A stretch of 64,000 nucleotides of DNA from Brevundimonas sp. AJA228-03 (GCF_017795885.1 NZ_CP059297.1:930001-994000); one strand, 5' to 3'. Positions 1 to 9,438 are shown, counted from the stretch's first letter. Translations and numbers: made by a program. Notes: generated from the letters alone by a model not told the origin.

Positions 1-1
1 T

Positions 2-313
2 CCCGCGCACATGATCGCCGTGACCTTCTTCTTCACGACGACGATGGCGCTGGCGCTGCACGGTTCGCTGGTTCTGGCCGCGACCAATCCTGGCAAGGGC
101 AAGCCGGTGCGCCAGCCCGAGCATGAGGACACCTTCTACCGCGACTTCATCGGCTATTCCGTCGGCACGCTGGGTATCCACCGCGTCGGCCTGTTCCTGG
201 CCCTTTCGGCCGGGTTCTGGAGCGCGGTCTGTATCGTAATCAGCGGGCCATACTGGTCCGCAGGCTGGCCCGAATGGTGGGACGGCTGGCGCAACCTGCC
301 GATCTGGCAATAG
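2..313 (+). CDS. pufL: Photosynthetic reaction centre L subunit (3' part)
   Basis: The gene runs in from the left edge; 103 C-terminal residues are visible. The L subunit, with M and H, forms the type II reaction centre of purple bacteria and carries bacteriochlorophyll, bacteriopheophytin and quinone in the inner membrane. The visible part holds the last two transmembrane helices: the stretch [13 protein letters not shown] contains the histidine that in known L chains binds the non-haem iron (L-His230), and [20 protein letters not shown] is the conserved loop before the final helix. The stop is 13 bases before pufM, so the two are co-transcribed. Identity is secure; the N-terminus and upstream genes are outside the window. 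Confidence 0.95.
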   Translation, partial: PAHMIAVTFFFTTTMALALHGSLVLAATNPGKGKPVRQPEHEDTFYRDFIGYSVGTLGIHRVGLFLALSAGFWSAVCIVISGPYWSAGWPEWWDGWRNLPIWQ

Positions 314-326
314 GAGAGGGGGAACC

Positions 327-1247
327 ATGTCCGCCTATCAGAACATCTTTACCCAGGTTCAGGTTCAGGGGCACCCGGAGACGGGCGTGCCGGGCGTGGA
401 GGGTGACGACTGGCGCGTCGGCACGCCAACCCTGGTTCACTGGATCGGCCGTATCGGCAATGCCCAGATCGGCCCGATTCATCTGGGCTGGACCGGGCTT
501 CTGTCGCTCATCACCGGTTTCCTGGCCTTTGAGATCATCGGCCTGAACATGTTCGCGTCCGTGGGCTGGAACCCGGCCGAGTTCATCCGGCAACTGCCTT
601 GGCTCGGCCTCTATCCGCCTCCGCCCGAGATGGGGCTGAAAATCCTGCCTCCCCTGGACCAGGGCGGCTGGTGGCTGATCGCGGGCTTCTTCATGACCGT
701 CTCGATGATCAGCTGGTGCGTCCGCAGTTATCTGCGGGCCAAGGCTCTGGGTCTGGGCACCCATACCACCTGGGCCTTCGCCTCGGCCATCTGGCTGGTG
801 CTGGTGCTGGGCTTCATCCGCCCGATCATGATGGGTTCCTGGTCGGAAGCCGTGCCGTTCGGCATCTTCCCGCACCTGGACTGGACCGGGGCCTTCTCGA
901 TCACCTACGGCAACCTGTTCTACAACCCGTTCCACTGCCTCTCGATCGTCTTCCTGTATGGCTCCACCCTGCTGTTCGCCATGCACGGCGCAACCATCCT
1001 GGCCACCAGCCGCTACGGGTCCGAGCGCGAGGTCGAACAGATCACCGACCGGGGCACGGGGGCCGAACGCGGTGCGCTGTTCTGGCGCTGGACCATGGGT
1101 TTCAACGCCACGATGGAGTCCATCCACCGCTGGGCCTGGTGGTTCGCCGTTCTGACCACCCTGACGGGTGGCATCGGCATCCTGCTGACGGGCACCGTCG
1201 TTCCCAGCTGGTACGACTGGGCCATCGCGCACAACTACGCGCGCTGA
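327..1247 (+). CDS. pufM: Photosynthetic reaction centre M subunit
   Basis: 306 residues, normal for PufM without a C-terminal extension. It pairs with PufL to form the reaction-centre core. Expected ligands are present at one more than Rhodobacter numbering: H203 in NPFHCLS (special-pair bacteriochlorophyll), H220 in FAMHGAT (iron), the glutamate of SEREVEQ (iron) and the histidine of [10 protein letters not shown] (iron). About five membrane helices are visible. A strong ribosome site (AGGAGAGGGGG) lies just before the ATG. It is the last gene of the operon: a hairpin follows and no pufC (reaction-centre cytochrome) is present downstream, so electrons must come from a soluble or separately encoded cytochrome. 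Confidence 0.96.
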   Translation: MSAYQNIFTQVQVQGHPETGVPGVEGDDWRVGTPTLVHWIGRIGNAQIGPIHLGWTGLLSLITGFLAFEIIGLNMFASVGWNPAEFIRQLPWLGLYPPPPEMGLKILPPLDQGGWWLIAGFFMTVSMISWCVRSYLRAKALGLGTHTTWAFASAIWLVLVLGFIRPIMMGSWSEAVPFGIFPHLDWTGAFSITYGNLFYNPFHCLSIVFLYGSTLLFAMHGATILATSRYGSEREVEQITDRGTGAERGALFWRWTMGFNATMESIHRWAWWFAVLTTLTGGIGILLTGTVVPSWYDWAIAHNYAR

Positions 1248-1288
1248 TCCCCGGCCGACTTCGGTCGGATAGCGACACGATGATGAAC

Positions 1289-1315
1289 GGGGCGCCGGTT
1301 TCCGACCGGCGCCCC
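1289..1315 (+). terminator. Hairpin terminator of the puf operon
   Basis: A perfect 11-base-pair inverted repeat, GGGGCGCCGGT / ACCGGCGCCCC, with loop TTCCG, lies 42 bases after the pufM stop. Only a weak T-rich tail follows (GGATCGTTTG), so it may also act as a 3' stabilising stem for the puf message. Confidence 0.7.
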
Positions 1316-1404
1316 GGATCGTTTGTCGCACCGGCTGTCATGGAACCATGATGACGCGGTTTGCGCCGCAGCTTATCGAGGAACCCTGTCCGGAGCCTCG
1401 TCCC

Positions 1405-2814
1405 ATGCGTCTTGATCGCCGCGCCCTGTTGTCTGCCGCCGCCGCTGCCACCGCTTTCGGCGGCCTGGCTCGCAATGTTGACGCCCGGTCCGCAGGGACG
1501 GAGACCTACGTCAATGAGGTCGATGGCTACGGACCTCTGAAGGTCGATCCGAACGGCATGCTGGACCTGCCCGAGGGCTTTTCCTACCGCGTCATCTCCC
1601 AGGGTGGCGAGGTCATGGACGATGGCCTGGTGGTGCCCGGACAGTTCGACGGCATGGGCTGTTTCGCTCTGGAGGGCACACGCGTCGCCCTCGTACGGAA
1701 TCATGAACTGAAGGGCTCGAACGCCAGTCACCGCAACTGGGGCCCGGGCGGTTCCGATCAGGCCGGGATCGATCGCCTCGATGTCGGCCGCGCCTATGAC
1801 ACCTACAAGGACGGTCGGCCCCTGCCCGGCGGCACTACCACCCTGATCTACGACATGGCCACCGGCCAGACGGTGCGCCAGCACCTGTCGCTGGCCGGGA
1901 CCAGCACCAATTGTGGCGGTGGCCACACGCCCTGGGGCTCCTGGCTGACCTGCGAGGAGACCGAGGAAACGCCCGCCGACGCGGATGTGACCCGGTCGCA
2001 TGGCTATGTCTTCGAGGTGCCGGCCACCGAGACCGGCCTCGTCGACCCCGTGCCGCTCAAGGCCATGGGCCGGTTCGACCACGAAGCGGTCTGCATCGAT
2101 CCGCGCACGGGCGTGGCCTATCTGACCGAGGATCAGGTCGACGGCCTGTTCTATCGTTTCATCCCGAACACCCCGGGCAAGCTGATCGAGGGCGGCCGGC
2201 TTCAGGCCATGGCGTTGAAGGATGTGTCCGGTGCCGACACCACCAATCACCACGCCCGGCTCTGGTCGCCCGGTGAGTGGCGCGAGGTGGTGTGGATCGA
2301 CCTGGATGACGTCGACAGCCCGAAGGGCGATCTTCGTCAACGCGGCCATGCCGGGGGCGCGGCTCTCGTCGCGCGCGGTGAAGGTATCTTCTGGGCCAGG
2401 GACGAACTGTATCTGACCGCCACCTCCGGCGGACCGCTGCAACGGGGGCAGATCCTCCGCTACCAGCCATCGGCCCTGGAGGGCGAAACCGGTAAGGCGG
2501 ATAACGCGGGCCGGATCCAGCTGTTCGTCGAAAGCGCCGACGAACGCACCCTGAATATGGGCGACAACCTGGTCGTCGCCCCCTGGGGCCACCTGATCGT
2601 GTGTGAGGACAACTATACGGCCACGATCGGCAACCATCTGAAGGGCGTGACCCCCGACGGCCGTCTCTATACGATCGCCAGGAACGCCTTCCGCGGCAAT
2701 TCGGAGTTTGCCGGTGCCGTGTTCTCGCCGGATGGCGGGACGCTGTTTGTGAACCTCCAGTTTCCGGGCATCACCCTGGCCATCACGGGGCCGTGGGAGG
2801 CCGTGGTCGCCTGA
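1405..2814 (+). CDS. PhoX/DUF839-family secreted phosphatase
   Basis: 469 residues from the ATG chosen at 1405, which is preceded by GGAG and starts a Tat-type signal (RLDRRALLSAAAAATAFGG); an ATG 57 bases upstream in the same frame is possible but would bury the signal. PhoX-family enzymes are calcium/iron phosphomonoesterases exported folded to the periplasm. The family pattern is visible: RNHEL near the N-terminus, the STNCGGGHTPWGSWLTCEE block and the acidic TEDQVDGLFYRF and CEDNY stretches that line the metal centre. It is followed 81 bases later by a second, unrelated phosphatase, suggesting a phosphate-scavenging pair. Substrate is not known. Confidence 0.85.
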   Translation: MRLDRRALLSAAAAATAFGGLARNVDARSAGTETYVNEVDGYGPLKVDPNGMLDLPEGFSYRVISQGGEVMDDGLVVPGQFDGMGCFALEGTRVALVRNHELKGSNASHRNWGPGGSDQAGIDRLDVGRAYDTYKDGRPLPGGTTTLIYDMATGQTVRQHLSLAGTSTNCGGGHTPWGSWLTCEETEETPADADVTRSHGYVFEVPATETGLVDPVPLKAMGRFDHEAVCIDPRTGVAYLTEDQVDGLFYRFIPNTPGKLIEGGRLQAMALKDVSGADTTNHHARLWSPGEWREVVWIDLDDVDSPKGDLRQRGHAGGAALVARGEGIFWARDELYLTATSGGPLQRGQILRYQPSALEGETGKADNAGRIQLFVESADERTLNMGDNLVVAPWGHLIVCEDNYTATIGNHLKGVTPDGRLYTIARNAFRGNSEFAGAVFSPDGGTLFVNLQFPGITLAITGPWEAVVA

Positions 2815-2895
2815 CAAGGACCTCTCGATGCGCTGGCCGTCTTCGATCTGTTGCGTCCCGGGTTTAGGGCCGACCTTCAAACGCCACGGTGTGCC

Positions 2896-4566
2896 ATGAC
2901 CCGCCTGATCGCCAGCGCCTGCCTTCTCCTCGGCCTTATGGCCCCCGTCGCCGCCACGGCCCAGAGCGGGGCCGGGAATGGGCGTCCCCCCGCCCTCGTC
3001 GTGACCATCGTCGTCGACCAGTTCAGCGCCAATCTGTTCAACCAGTACCGCAGCCGGTTCACGGGCGGGCTGCGTACCCTGGCCGATCAGGGTCTGGTCT
3101 ATGCCAATGGCTATCAGGCCCAGGGCATCACCAAGACCTGCCCCGGTCATGCGACCGTCCTCAGCGGAGCCTGGCCGACCACCGTGGGTATTCCGTCCAA
3201 TGAATGGATCGACCCGGTCAGCGGCCTTCAGGTCTATTGCCTTGCCGCGCCGCAGAATACACTGGCCGACGGCGGACCGGGCGAGAACGGCCGCGTCGGC
3301 CCCGACAACATCCGCGTCACCATGCTGCCCGACTGGCTGAAGTCCGTCAGCCCGCAGAGCCGCATCTATGCCGTGTCGGGCAAGGATCGCGGGGCCATCA
3401 ACCTGGCCGGCCACAATCCCGACGGGGCCTACTGGATTCAGGAAGGCTTCGGCCTGACCACCTATGTCGAGCCGGGGCAGACGGCCGGGGACCGGCTCGC
3501 GCCTGTCGCCGCCTTCAACGCCGCCTACCGTGCGCGTTACTCTGCCGATCCGGTCGGAAGCTGGACCTATCAGCACGAATTCTGCCGCACGCTGAAGGGT
3601 GAAAGCAGCCTGTACGGCGAGGTGCTGCACGCCGACCTGCCGCCGGACCACTACAATCTGGAAGACTCGCCCGCTCTGGACGAGACGACGCTCGCGGCCG
3701 CGACGGACCTGCTGGAGCGCCAGCAACTGGGCCGGCGGGGCGTCACCGACATGCTGGGCATCAGCCTGTCGGGCACCGACAAGATCGGTCACGCCTACGG
3801 CACCCAGGGGCCGGAGATGTGCGAGCAACTGCTGCGGATGGACGAGGCCCTGGGGGCCTTCCTGGACAAGGTCGCCGAGGTTCCGGGCGGGGCCATCGTC
3901 GTCCTGACGGCGGATCACGGCGGATCGGATTCGCCGGAGCGCATGGCCGAGCGCGGCGCGCCCGCCGGCCGCAACGACCCGGAGATGATGGACCGCATCA
4001 ATGCCAGCCTGCAGGTCGAATTCGGCCTGATGTCTGCGCCGCTTCAGAACGGCTCCACCGGTCTGATCGTGGCCGGAGCCGATCACGTCCGGCTGTCGCA
4101 ACCCTTGCGCGGGCAGATCGTCGCCGCGTCCTTGGCCCTGCTGGCTCAGGAGCCGACCGTCGCCTATGCCGTCGCCATCGACGACCTGCTGGCCGACCCC
4201 CTTCCCGCCCGCGACATCGAACCGGAGGCCCTGTCGGTGCGGGAGCGCCTGCGTCTCAGCGCCGTGGCCGACAAGGGCGCGGACATCATGATCGCCTATG
4301 GACCCTATCTGACCGGCCAGACCCGGCCCGGTGGCGCGGTCGCCAGCCATGGCTCGGTCTGGGACTATGACCGGCGTGTGCCGATCATCTTCTGGCGCCC
4401 GGACGGCCCGGCGCAGGAACGGTTCTGGCAGATCCGGACCGTCGACATCGCCCCCAGCCTGGCCAATCTGATGGGGCTGACGCCCGCCGACACGGTGGAC
4501 GGGCTCTGCCTGGATCTCGGCGTCTATGGTGCCCCGGCCTGTCCGGCGGTCGAGCCGGCTCGGTAA
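2896..4566 (+). CDS. PafA-like alkaline phosphatase superfamily enzyme
   Basis: 556 residues from the ATG at 2896, which begins a Sec signal peptide (TRLIASACLLLGLMAPVAATA, cleavage after TAQS or so). The fold is the alkaline phosphatase/phosphodiesterase superfamily: the first metal aspartate lies in VVTIVVDQFS, the nucleophilic threonine is about residue 81 in TKTCPGHATVLSG, the DKIGHAYG and LTADHGGSD motifs supply further metal ligands, and a late SHGSVWDYDRRVPI block supplies the last histidine. This matches the phosphate-irrepressible PafA type. It follows the PhoX-like gene on the same strand. The length and motifs look intact. Confidence 0.85.
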   Translation: MTRLIASACLLLGLMAPVAATAQSGAGNGRPPALVVTIVVDQFSANLFNQYRSRFTGGLRTLADQGLVYANGYQAQGITKTCPGHATVLSGAWPTTVGIPSNEWIDPVSGLQVYCLAAPQNTLADGGPGENGRVGPDNIRVTMLPDWLKSVSPQSRIYAVSGKDRGAINLAGHNPDGAYWIQEGFGLTTYVEPGQTAGDRLAPVAAFNAAYRARYSADPVGSWTYQHEFCRTLKGESSLYGEVLHADLPPDHYNLEDSPALDETTLAAATDLLERQQLGRRGVTDMLGISLSGTDKIGHAYGTQGPEMCEQLLRMDEALGAFLDKVAEVPGGAIVVLTADHGGSDSPERMAERGAPAGRNDPEMMDRINASLQVEFGLMSAPLQNGSTGLIVAGADHVRLSQPLRGQIVAASLALLAQEPTVAYAVAIDDLLADPLPARDIEPEALSVRERLRLSAVADKGADIMIAYGPYLTGQTRPGGAVASHGSVWDYDRRVPIIFWRPDGPAQERFWQIRTVDIAPSLANLMGLTPADTVDGLCLDLGVYGAPACPAVEPAR

Positions 4567-4595
4567 CAACGACTCACTTCCTGTTTCCCGGGGCC

Positions 4596-4619
4596 CGACC
4601 GTTCTGCCGCAGGCGGTCG
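4596..4619 (+). terminator. Possible hairpin after the PafA-like gene
   Basis: CGACCG and CGGTCG flank a 12-base GC-rich spacer and are followed by TTTCG, between the phosphatase stop and the pyruvate kinase start. It could end the phosphatase transcript; the T-run is short, so confidence is low. Confidence 0.35.
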
Positions 4620-4680
4620 TTTCGTGGCACAAGGCCTTCGGGAAACGATGCCGACCAACGCGTCGGTCCAGGTGGGACAC

Positions 4681-6120
4681 ATGATCAGAGCAAGACGCGC
4701 CCGTATCGTCGCGACACTGGGTCCGGCCAGCCGCGCTCCCGGCATGGTCAAGTCGCTGGCCGAGGCCGGGGTCGATGTCTTTCGCCTGAACTTCAGCCAC
4801 GGCTCGCATGACGACCACGCTGCTGCGCTGAAGGCCGTGCGCGGGGCCGAGATCGCCCTGCGGCGCCCCCTGGGCGTCCTGGCCGACCTGCAAGGTCCCA
4901 AGCTGCGTCTGGGCCGCTTTGCCGACGTCGAGATCGACGTGAAGCCCGGCCACAGGATGCGGTTCGACCTCGACCCGACGCCGGGCGATGCGACGCGGGT
5001 GCAGATGCCCCATCCCGAGATCTTCAAGGCCCTGCGCACCGGCATGCTGCTGCTGCTCGACGACGGCCGGGTCCGGCTGCGGGTCGGGGCGCGCACCGAC
5101 GACTGGGCCGATGTGACGGTCGAGAGTGGATTGAAACTCAGCGACCGAAAGGGCGTCGCCGTGCCCGAGGCCGTCGTGCCCGTCTCGGCCCTTACGCCCA
5201 AGGACCGCGAGGACCTGGCCTTCGCCCTGCGGCTCGGCGTCGACTGGGTCGCTCTGAGTTTCGTGCAGAAGCCCGAGGACATGGCCGAGCTGAAGGCGAT
5301 CGTGAAGGGCCGTGCCGCGTGCCTGGCCAAGATCGAGAAGCCCCAGGCCCTGGCCGACCTCGACGCCATTCTCGACTACTGCGACGGCGTCATGGTCGCG
5401 CGCGGCGACCTGGGCGTGGAGATGGAGCCGGAAGAGGTGCCGGTGGCCCAGAAGCGCATCATCCGTGCCGCCCGCCAGCGCGGCGTGCCGGTGATCGTGG
5501 CGACCCAGATGCTGGAGTCCATGACGGCCTCGCCCGCGCCCACCCGCGCCGAAGCCTCCGACGTCGCCAATGCCGTCTATGAGGGTGCCGACGCCCTGAT
5601 GCTGTCGGCCGAGACGGCGTCGGGCGACTATCCGCTGGAGGCCGTCGGCATCATGAACCGGATCATGGAGCGGGTCGAAGCCGACCCCCTGTGGCCCAGC
5701 CTGATGGACGCCGAGCACGCCGGCATGGACGATATCGACGCCGATGCCCTGGTCGCCGCGGCACGCAAGGCCGGCGAGGCCCAGTCCACCGCCTGCATCG
5801 TCATCTTCACGACCCTGGGCGGCACGGCGCGTCGCATGTCGCGCGAGCGGCCCCTCCAGCCCATGCTGGCCCTGACGCCCCGGCCCGAGACCGCGCGTCG
5901 TCTGGCCCTCGTCTGGGGTCTGGAACCGCGCCTCGGCAAGGAGCCGACCTCGCTGGAAGACGTCACCGACGACGCGGTCAACTCCGCCATGCAATACGGC
6001 CTCGCCCAGCCGGGCCAGCGCGTCCTGATCCTCGCCGGCACCCCCTTCGGCGCCCCGGGGGCTGCGAATCTGCTGCGACTGGCGCATGCTCCGATGAAGA
6101 AGGCAAAACGGCAGTCCTGA
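4681..6120 (+). CDS. pyk: Pyruvate kinase
   Basis: 479 residues. Pyruvate kinase converts phosphoenolpyruvate and ADP to pyruvate and ATP at the end of glycolysis. The ATG at 4681 is chosen because AGGTGGG lies just upstream and the protein begins as the family does (RARRARIVATLGPAS); an in-frame GTG 57 bases earlier would add an unconserved tail. Signatures: FRLNFSHGSHDDH (substrate and potassium site), LADLQGPKLRLG, CLAKIEKPQA with the catalytic lysine, GVMVARGDLGVEM and VATQMLESM. The C-terminal allosteric domain is present, so the tetrameric enzyme is complete. Confidence 0.96.
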   Translation: MIRARRARIVATLGPASRAPGMVKSLAEAGVDVFRLNFSHGSHDDHAAALKAVRGAEIALRRPLGVLADLQGPKLRLGRFADVEIDVKPGHRMRFDLDPTPGDATRVQMPHPEIFKALRTGMLLLLDDGRVRLRVGARTDDWADVTVESGLKLSDRKGVAVPEAVVPVSALTPKDREDLAFALRLGVDWVALSFVQKPEDMAELKAIVKGRAACLAKIEKPQALADLDAILDYCDGVMVARGDLGVEMEPEEVPVAQKRIIRAARQRGVPVIVATQMLESMTASPAPTRAEASDVANAVYEGADALMLSAETASGDYPLEAVGIMNRIMERVEADPLWPSLMDAEHAGMDDIDADALVAAARKAGEAQSTACIVIFTTLGGTARRMSRERPLQPMLALTPRPETARRLALVWGLEPRLGKEPTSLEDVTDDAVNSAMQYGLAQPGQRVLILAGTPFGAPGAANLLRLAHAPMKKAKRQS

Positions 6121-6121
6121 A

Positions 6122-6293
6122 CCCTCTCCCGGAGGGAGAGGGCTTGAGCGCACGATCACCCTGGTGATCGTTCTTGCGCGAAAGGGTGAGGGGACCGATG
6201 TCGACGATCAGCCACCGTAACCCCTCACCCGACCGCGCCAGAACGACGGCTGCGCCGCCGTGCGCGATCTCCCTCTCCCGCCGGGAGAGGGGC
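6122..6293. repeat. Palindromic intergenic repeat element
   Basis: The gap between pyk and the methyltransferase is filled by nested inverted repeats. CCCTCTCCCGGAGGGAGAGGG opens the unit (6122-6142), GGGTGAGGGG (6184-6193) pairs with CCCCTCACCC (6221-6230), and CCCTCTCCCGCCGGGAGAGGGG closes it (6272-6293). The outer copies can also pair with each other. It resembles the mobile extragenic palindromes scattered through alphaproteobacterial genomes. No gene is visible inside it. Its last arm supplies a purine-rich stretch in front of the next start codon. Confidence 0.75.
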
Positions 6294-6301
6294 GTCTGTC
6301 C

Positions 6302-7336
6302 ATGATCAAATACCTCGGCTCCAAGCGCGCCCTCATCGACCCGATCACGGCGTCGATCCGAGGCCTGCTGCCGGACGGCGGTCAGGTCTGCGACCTGTTT
6401 TCCGGCACCGCCCGCGTCGGCCACGCGCTGAAGGGGCAGGGGTTCCAGGTCTGGTCCAACGATCACAATGCCTATGCCGCGACCCTCGCCACCGCCTATG
6501 TCCAGGCCGACCGCGACCGCTGGCACAACCGGGCCGCCGCCGTCCTCGCCGACCTGGCCACGACCCCGCCGGTGCCGGGCTGGTTTACACGGACCTTCTG
6601 CGAGGACGCCCGCTATTTCACGCCCGCGAACGGCGCCCGCATCGACGCCATGCGCGACCGGATCGAGGCCATGGGTCTGGAACCGGAACTGAAGGCCATT
6701 GCCCTGGTCAGCCTGATGGAGGCCGCCGACCGGGTTGATTCCACCGCCGGCCTGCAGATGGCCTATATGAAGTCCTGGGCGGCGCGGGCGCTCAAGCCGC
6801 TGGAGCTGCGCATGCCCGCGCTCCAGCCCGCCGTCGCCGCCGGACCCTGCCGCGCCACACAGGGCGACGCGCTGGACATCGCCCGGGCCTTCGACGGCGA
6901 CCTCGTCTACCTGGACCCGCCGTACAACCAGCATTCCTACCTGGGGAACTACCATGTCTGGGAAAGCCTGGTGCTCTGGGACCGGCCTGACACCTATGGC
7001 ATCGCCAACAAGCGGATCGACGTGCGGACCCGCAAGTCGGCCTTCAACTCCCGCCCCGGCATCGGCCCGGCGCTCCAGGCCGTGATCGAGGCGATCCGCG
7101 CGCCCCATCTGATCGTCTCCTTCAACGACGAGGGCTATCTGAGCCGCGATCAGTTGGTCGCCATGCTGTCGGTGCGCGGGCCGGTGCAGGTGATCGAGAT
7201 CCCCCGTCCGCGCTACGTCGGGGCCCGCATTGGCATCCATAACCCCAGGGGCGAGAAGGTCGGGGCCGTGGGGCGGCTGCGCAATGTCGAATATCTGTTC
7301 GTCGTCTCGAATGGGGCCTCCGCGCTCGCGGCTTGA
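6302..7336 (+). CDS. D12-class adenine-specific DNA methyltransferase
   Basis: 344 residues. Enzymes of this class transfer a methyl group from S-adenosylmethionine to N6 of adenine. The N-terminal YLGSKRALIDPI and CDLFSGTARVG form the cofactor site and DPPY at residues 205-208 (YLDPPYNQHSYLGNYH) is the catalytic motif IV. The start at 6302 is chosen because the protein begins as D12 enzymes do (MIKYLGSK); an in-frame ATG 42 bases upstream lies inside the repeat. No restriction endonuclease gene is adjacent, so it is an orphan methylase, or part of a lost system. Recognition sequence cannot be told. It is not CcrM, which is a different class. Confidence 0.88.
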   Translation: MIKYLGSKRALIDPITASIRGLLPDGGQVCDLFSGTARVGHALKGQGFQVWSNDHNAYAATLATAYVQADRDRWHNRAAAVLADLATTPPVPGWFTRTFCEDARYFTPANGARIDAMRDRIEAMGLEPELKAIALVSLMEAADRVDSTAGLQMAYMKSWAARALKPLELRMPALQPAVAAGPCRATQGDALDIARAFDGDLVYLDPPYNQHSYLGNYHVWESLVLWDRPDTYGIANKRIDVRTRKSAFNSRPGIGPALQAVIEAIRAPHLIVSFNDEGYLSRDQLVAMLSVRGPVQVIEIPRPRYVGARIGIHNPRGEKVGAVGRLRNVEYLFVVSNGASALAA

Positions 7337-7390
7337 CCGGCCGAAGCCCGCGAGTCTCTATGGCGGTCCCTGACCCGTCGAGGCGCGAGC

Positions 7391-7738
7391 GTGACCACTC
7401 CCGAAGGCCCGAGCGAGGACGTGACGCCGGTGCGCGACGCCCTTCCCGGCGTCTTTTCGGGTCCGCTCCACACCCCCGCCCCGCCGCCCTCGGCCCGGAC
7501 GGTGACGGAGGCCTGGCAGACCGCCGCCTGGCGAGCGCCTGGCACCACCCGCTTCGACGGTCGTCCCGCCAACGACTTCCTCGTCCGTGCCGAAGCCATC
7601 CTGCCGATTCGGCTGTATTCCGCCCGGCCTCAGCCGACGCCGGCCACCCACGGTCCTGCGGGCTGGCTCACCTTCGCTGTCGGTGCCGTCGTCGCGGCCC
7701 TGCTGGGCGCCCTGGTCGGCGGCATCCTGTCGGTCTGA
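7391..7738 (+). CDS. Small proline-rich protein with C-terminal membrane anchor
   Basis: 115 residues starting at a GTG. I do not recognise a family. The N-terminal two thirds are hydrophilic and rich in Pro and Ala; the last 25 residues (WLTFAVGAVVAALLGALVGGIL) form one glycine/alanine-rich transmembrane helix, so it is probably tail-anchored in the inner membrane with its N-terminus in the cytoplasm. It sits 54 bases after the methyltransferase and converges with rnhB, whose stop is only 4 bases beyond. Codon use matches the neighbours. A real gene is likely but not certain. Confidence 0.6.
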   Translation: MTTPEGPSEDVTPVRDALPGVFSGPLHTPAPPPSARTVTEAWQTAAWRAPGTTRFDGRPANDFLVRAEAILPIRLYSARPQPTPATHGPAGWLTFAVGAVVAALLGALVGGILSV

Positions 7739-7742
7739 GGGC

Positions 7743-8384
7743 TTACGCCTCCAGCAGCGCCCGGATCGGGGCCCAGGTCCGGCGGTGGATCGGCGAAGGC
7801 CCCATCGCCTGCAGGGCCTGCACATGCACCGGCGCATTATAGCCCTTGTGCCCGGCGAAGCCGTAGCCGGGATACAGGCCGTCCATCTCGACCATCACCC
7901 GGTCCCGCGCGGTCTTGGCGAGGATGGAGGCCGCCGCGATCGACAGCGACAGCCCGTCGCCGCCCACCAACGTCTCCACAGCGCACGGCAGCCGGAACCG
8001 GTAGTTCCCGTCCACAAGAGCCGCCGCCGGCTCGACGTCCAGCGCCTCGATCGCCCTACTCATGGCCAGGCCCGTGGCGTGCAGGATATTCAGCTCGTCG
8101 ATTTCCTCGACCGAGGCGAAACCGACGCTCCAGGCCACGGCGCGGGCCTTGATCTCGATCTCCAGCGCGTCCCGTCGCGCCGCCGTCAGGGCTTTGGAAT
8201 CGTCGATGCCGCCCGGCAGGTCGTCGGGGTTCAGGATCACCGCCGCCGCCGAGACCGGCCCCGCCCACGGCCCGCGCCCGGCCTCGTCCACCCCGCACAC
8301 AGGCCCGCCGACGCGGGCCGCCAGCAGGGTCTCCAGCGTAAGGGTCGGGAAGGCACGCGCAGGCTTGGGGGCGGGGGTCTTCAC
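7743..8384 (-). CDS. rnhB: Ribonuclease HII
   Basis: 213 residues. RNase HII cuts the RNA strand of RNA-DNA hybrids and starts removal of single ribonucleotides from DNA. The metal site is visible: [15 protein letters not shown] gives the first Asp-Glu pair, DSKAL the next motif, LVDGNYR the third Asp and [10 protein letters not shown] the fourth region. The start is a GTG that overlaps the tag stop codon (GTGA), so translation is coupled to tag. The first 25 residues before VCGVDEAG form a short, poorly conserved extension common in the family. Confidence 0.93.
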   Translation of the reverse strand: MKTPAPKPARAFPTLTLETLLAARVGGPVCGVDEAGRGPWAGPVSAAAVILNPDDLPGGIDDSKALTAARRDALEIEIKARAVAWSVGFASVEEIDELNILHATGLAMSRAIEALDVEPAAALVDGNYRFRLPCAVETLVGGDGLSLSIAAASILAKTARDRVMVEMDGLYPGYGFAGHKGYNAPVHVQALQAMGPSPIHRRTWAPIRALLEA

Positions 8385-8968
8385 GACCCGGCCATAGCCC
8401 GGACCCCGGCGTGGCGGAAGCAGTCCGCGTCGTGATCGTTGACCATGCCGGTCGCCTGCATGAAGGCATAGACGATCACCGGCCCGCAGAACTTGAAGCC
8501 CCTGGCTTTCAAGGCCTTTGACATCGCCACGGACTGGTCCGTCTGGGTCGGGACCCCGGCCATGGTCGACGGCGTGGTCTGCACCGGCTTCCCGTCCACG
8601 AACGACCATAGCCAGCCCGAGAAGTCCTCGCCCCGGTCGCGCATCTCGACGAAGACCTGCGCGCCCCGGATGGTCGCGTCGATCTTGGCCCCGGACCGCA
8701 CGATGCCGGCATCGGCCATCAGCCGCGCCCGGTCCGCCGCGCCATAGGCCGCGACCCGGTCGGGATCGAACCCGTCGAACGCCGCCCGGAACGCCTCGCG
8801 CTTCTTCAGGATGGTGATCCAGCTCAAGCCCGCCTGGAACCCGTCCAGCACCAGCTTCTCCCACAGCGCCCGCGCGTCATACTCCGGCACGCCCCATTCG
8901 GTGTCGTGATAGGCCACGTAAAGCGGGTCGGTCCCGCACCAGGCACAGCGATGGAGTGAGTCGAGCAT
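8381..8968 (-). CDS. tag: DNA-3-methyladenine glycosylase I
   Basis: 195 residues, full length. Tag removes 3-methyladenine from alkylated DNA, the first step of base excision repair. The family zinc site is visible: C8 in HRCAW and H21 in [10 protein letters not shown] at the N-terminus, with a late His and Cys in [10 protein letters not shown]. The core [19 protein letters not shown] and [21 protein letters not shown] are typical. It is the first gene of a two-gene repair operon with rnhB. Confidence 0.95.
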   Translation of the reverse strand: MLDSLHRCAWCGTDPLYVAYHDTEWGVPEYDARALWEKLVLDGFQAGLSWITILKKREAFRAAFDGFDPDRVAAYGAADRARLMADAGIVRSGAKIDATIRGAQVFVEMRDRGEDFSGWLWSFVDGKPVQTTPSTMAGVPTQTDQSVAMSKALKARGFKFCGPVIVYAFMQATGMVNDHDADCFRHAGVRAMAGS

Positions 8969-9024
8969 GCACTCAGGATAGCGAGAGGGGAGGCCAATGT
9001 CCGCTCTCGACCCTTAGCAGACGT

Positions 9025-9438
9025 TCAATAGTTCACGACCCGTCCAACGCCGCCTTGGTCGCGAAGCGCCTCAATGCCCTCTCTGAGCGTTTCGATAAGG
9101 TCTCGACCGGTCGAGGTGACGAAGTAGTTTGAGAGATCCGTAATCGTAGCGGCGATGTCCGTGCCCCACGGCGGGGACTTCGATTTATCGTCATGATCCC
9201 ACATGATTTGGGAAGGCGGGAACGCCCTCAACTCCGACTGAACCGTCGCCAGCTCGCCTAGCGCCAGGACTGCATCTTCCTGTCTCAGTTCACCCTGATA
9301 CAGCTTCGTCATCAGCACGGGGAAGCGGGCACCCCATGCAGGCTCAAGCCGAACGGCGATGGTCGAGAAAAAGGCATGGAAGAAGTCCGATGACCCGATC
9401 TCGTCCGTGATGCTCCCGACCTTGAAACCGACCGTCAT
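9025..9438 (-). CDS. Imm70-like immunity protein, orphan
   Basis: 137 residues. The sequence matches my recollection of the Imm70 family of polymorphic-toxin immunity proteins: an N-terminal MTVGFKVGSITDEIGSSDF block, a FPVLMTKLYQGEL centre, WDHDDKSKSPPWG, and a late LSNYFVTSTGRDLIETL segment. Such proteins neutralise a cognate secreted toxin in the cytoplasm. No toxin gene is present; the 150 bases upstream hold no credible gene. Its start has a weak ribosome site, and base composition here is visibly less GC-rich than in tag and ygfZ on either side, which suggests transfer. The family assignment is from memory of the pattern, not from a search. Confidence 0.65.
   Translation of the reverse strand: MTVGFKVGSITDEIGSSDFFHAFFSTIAVRLEPAWGARFPVLMTKLYQGELRQEDAVLALGELATVQSELRAFPPSQIMWDHDDKSKSPPWGTDIAATITDLSNYFVTSTGRDLIETLREGIEALRDQGGVGRVVNY

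Noticed and set aside
1102..6159. An antisense open frame of 1685 codons opposite pufM to pyk
   Set aside because: It mirrors five clear genes and has no motif; GC-rich third positions suppress antisense stops.
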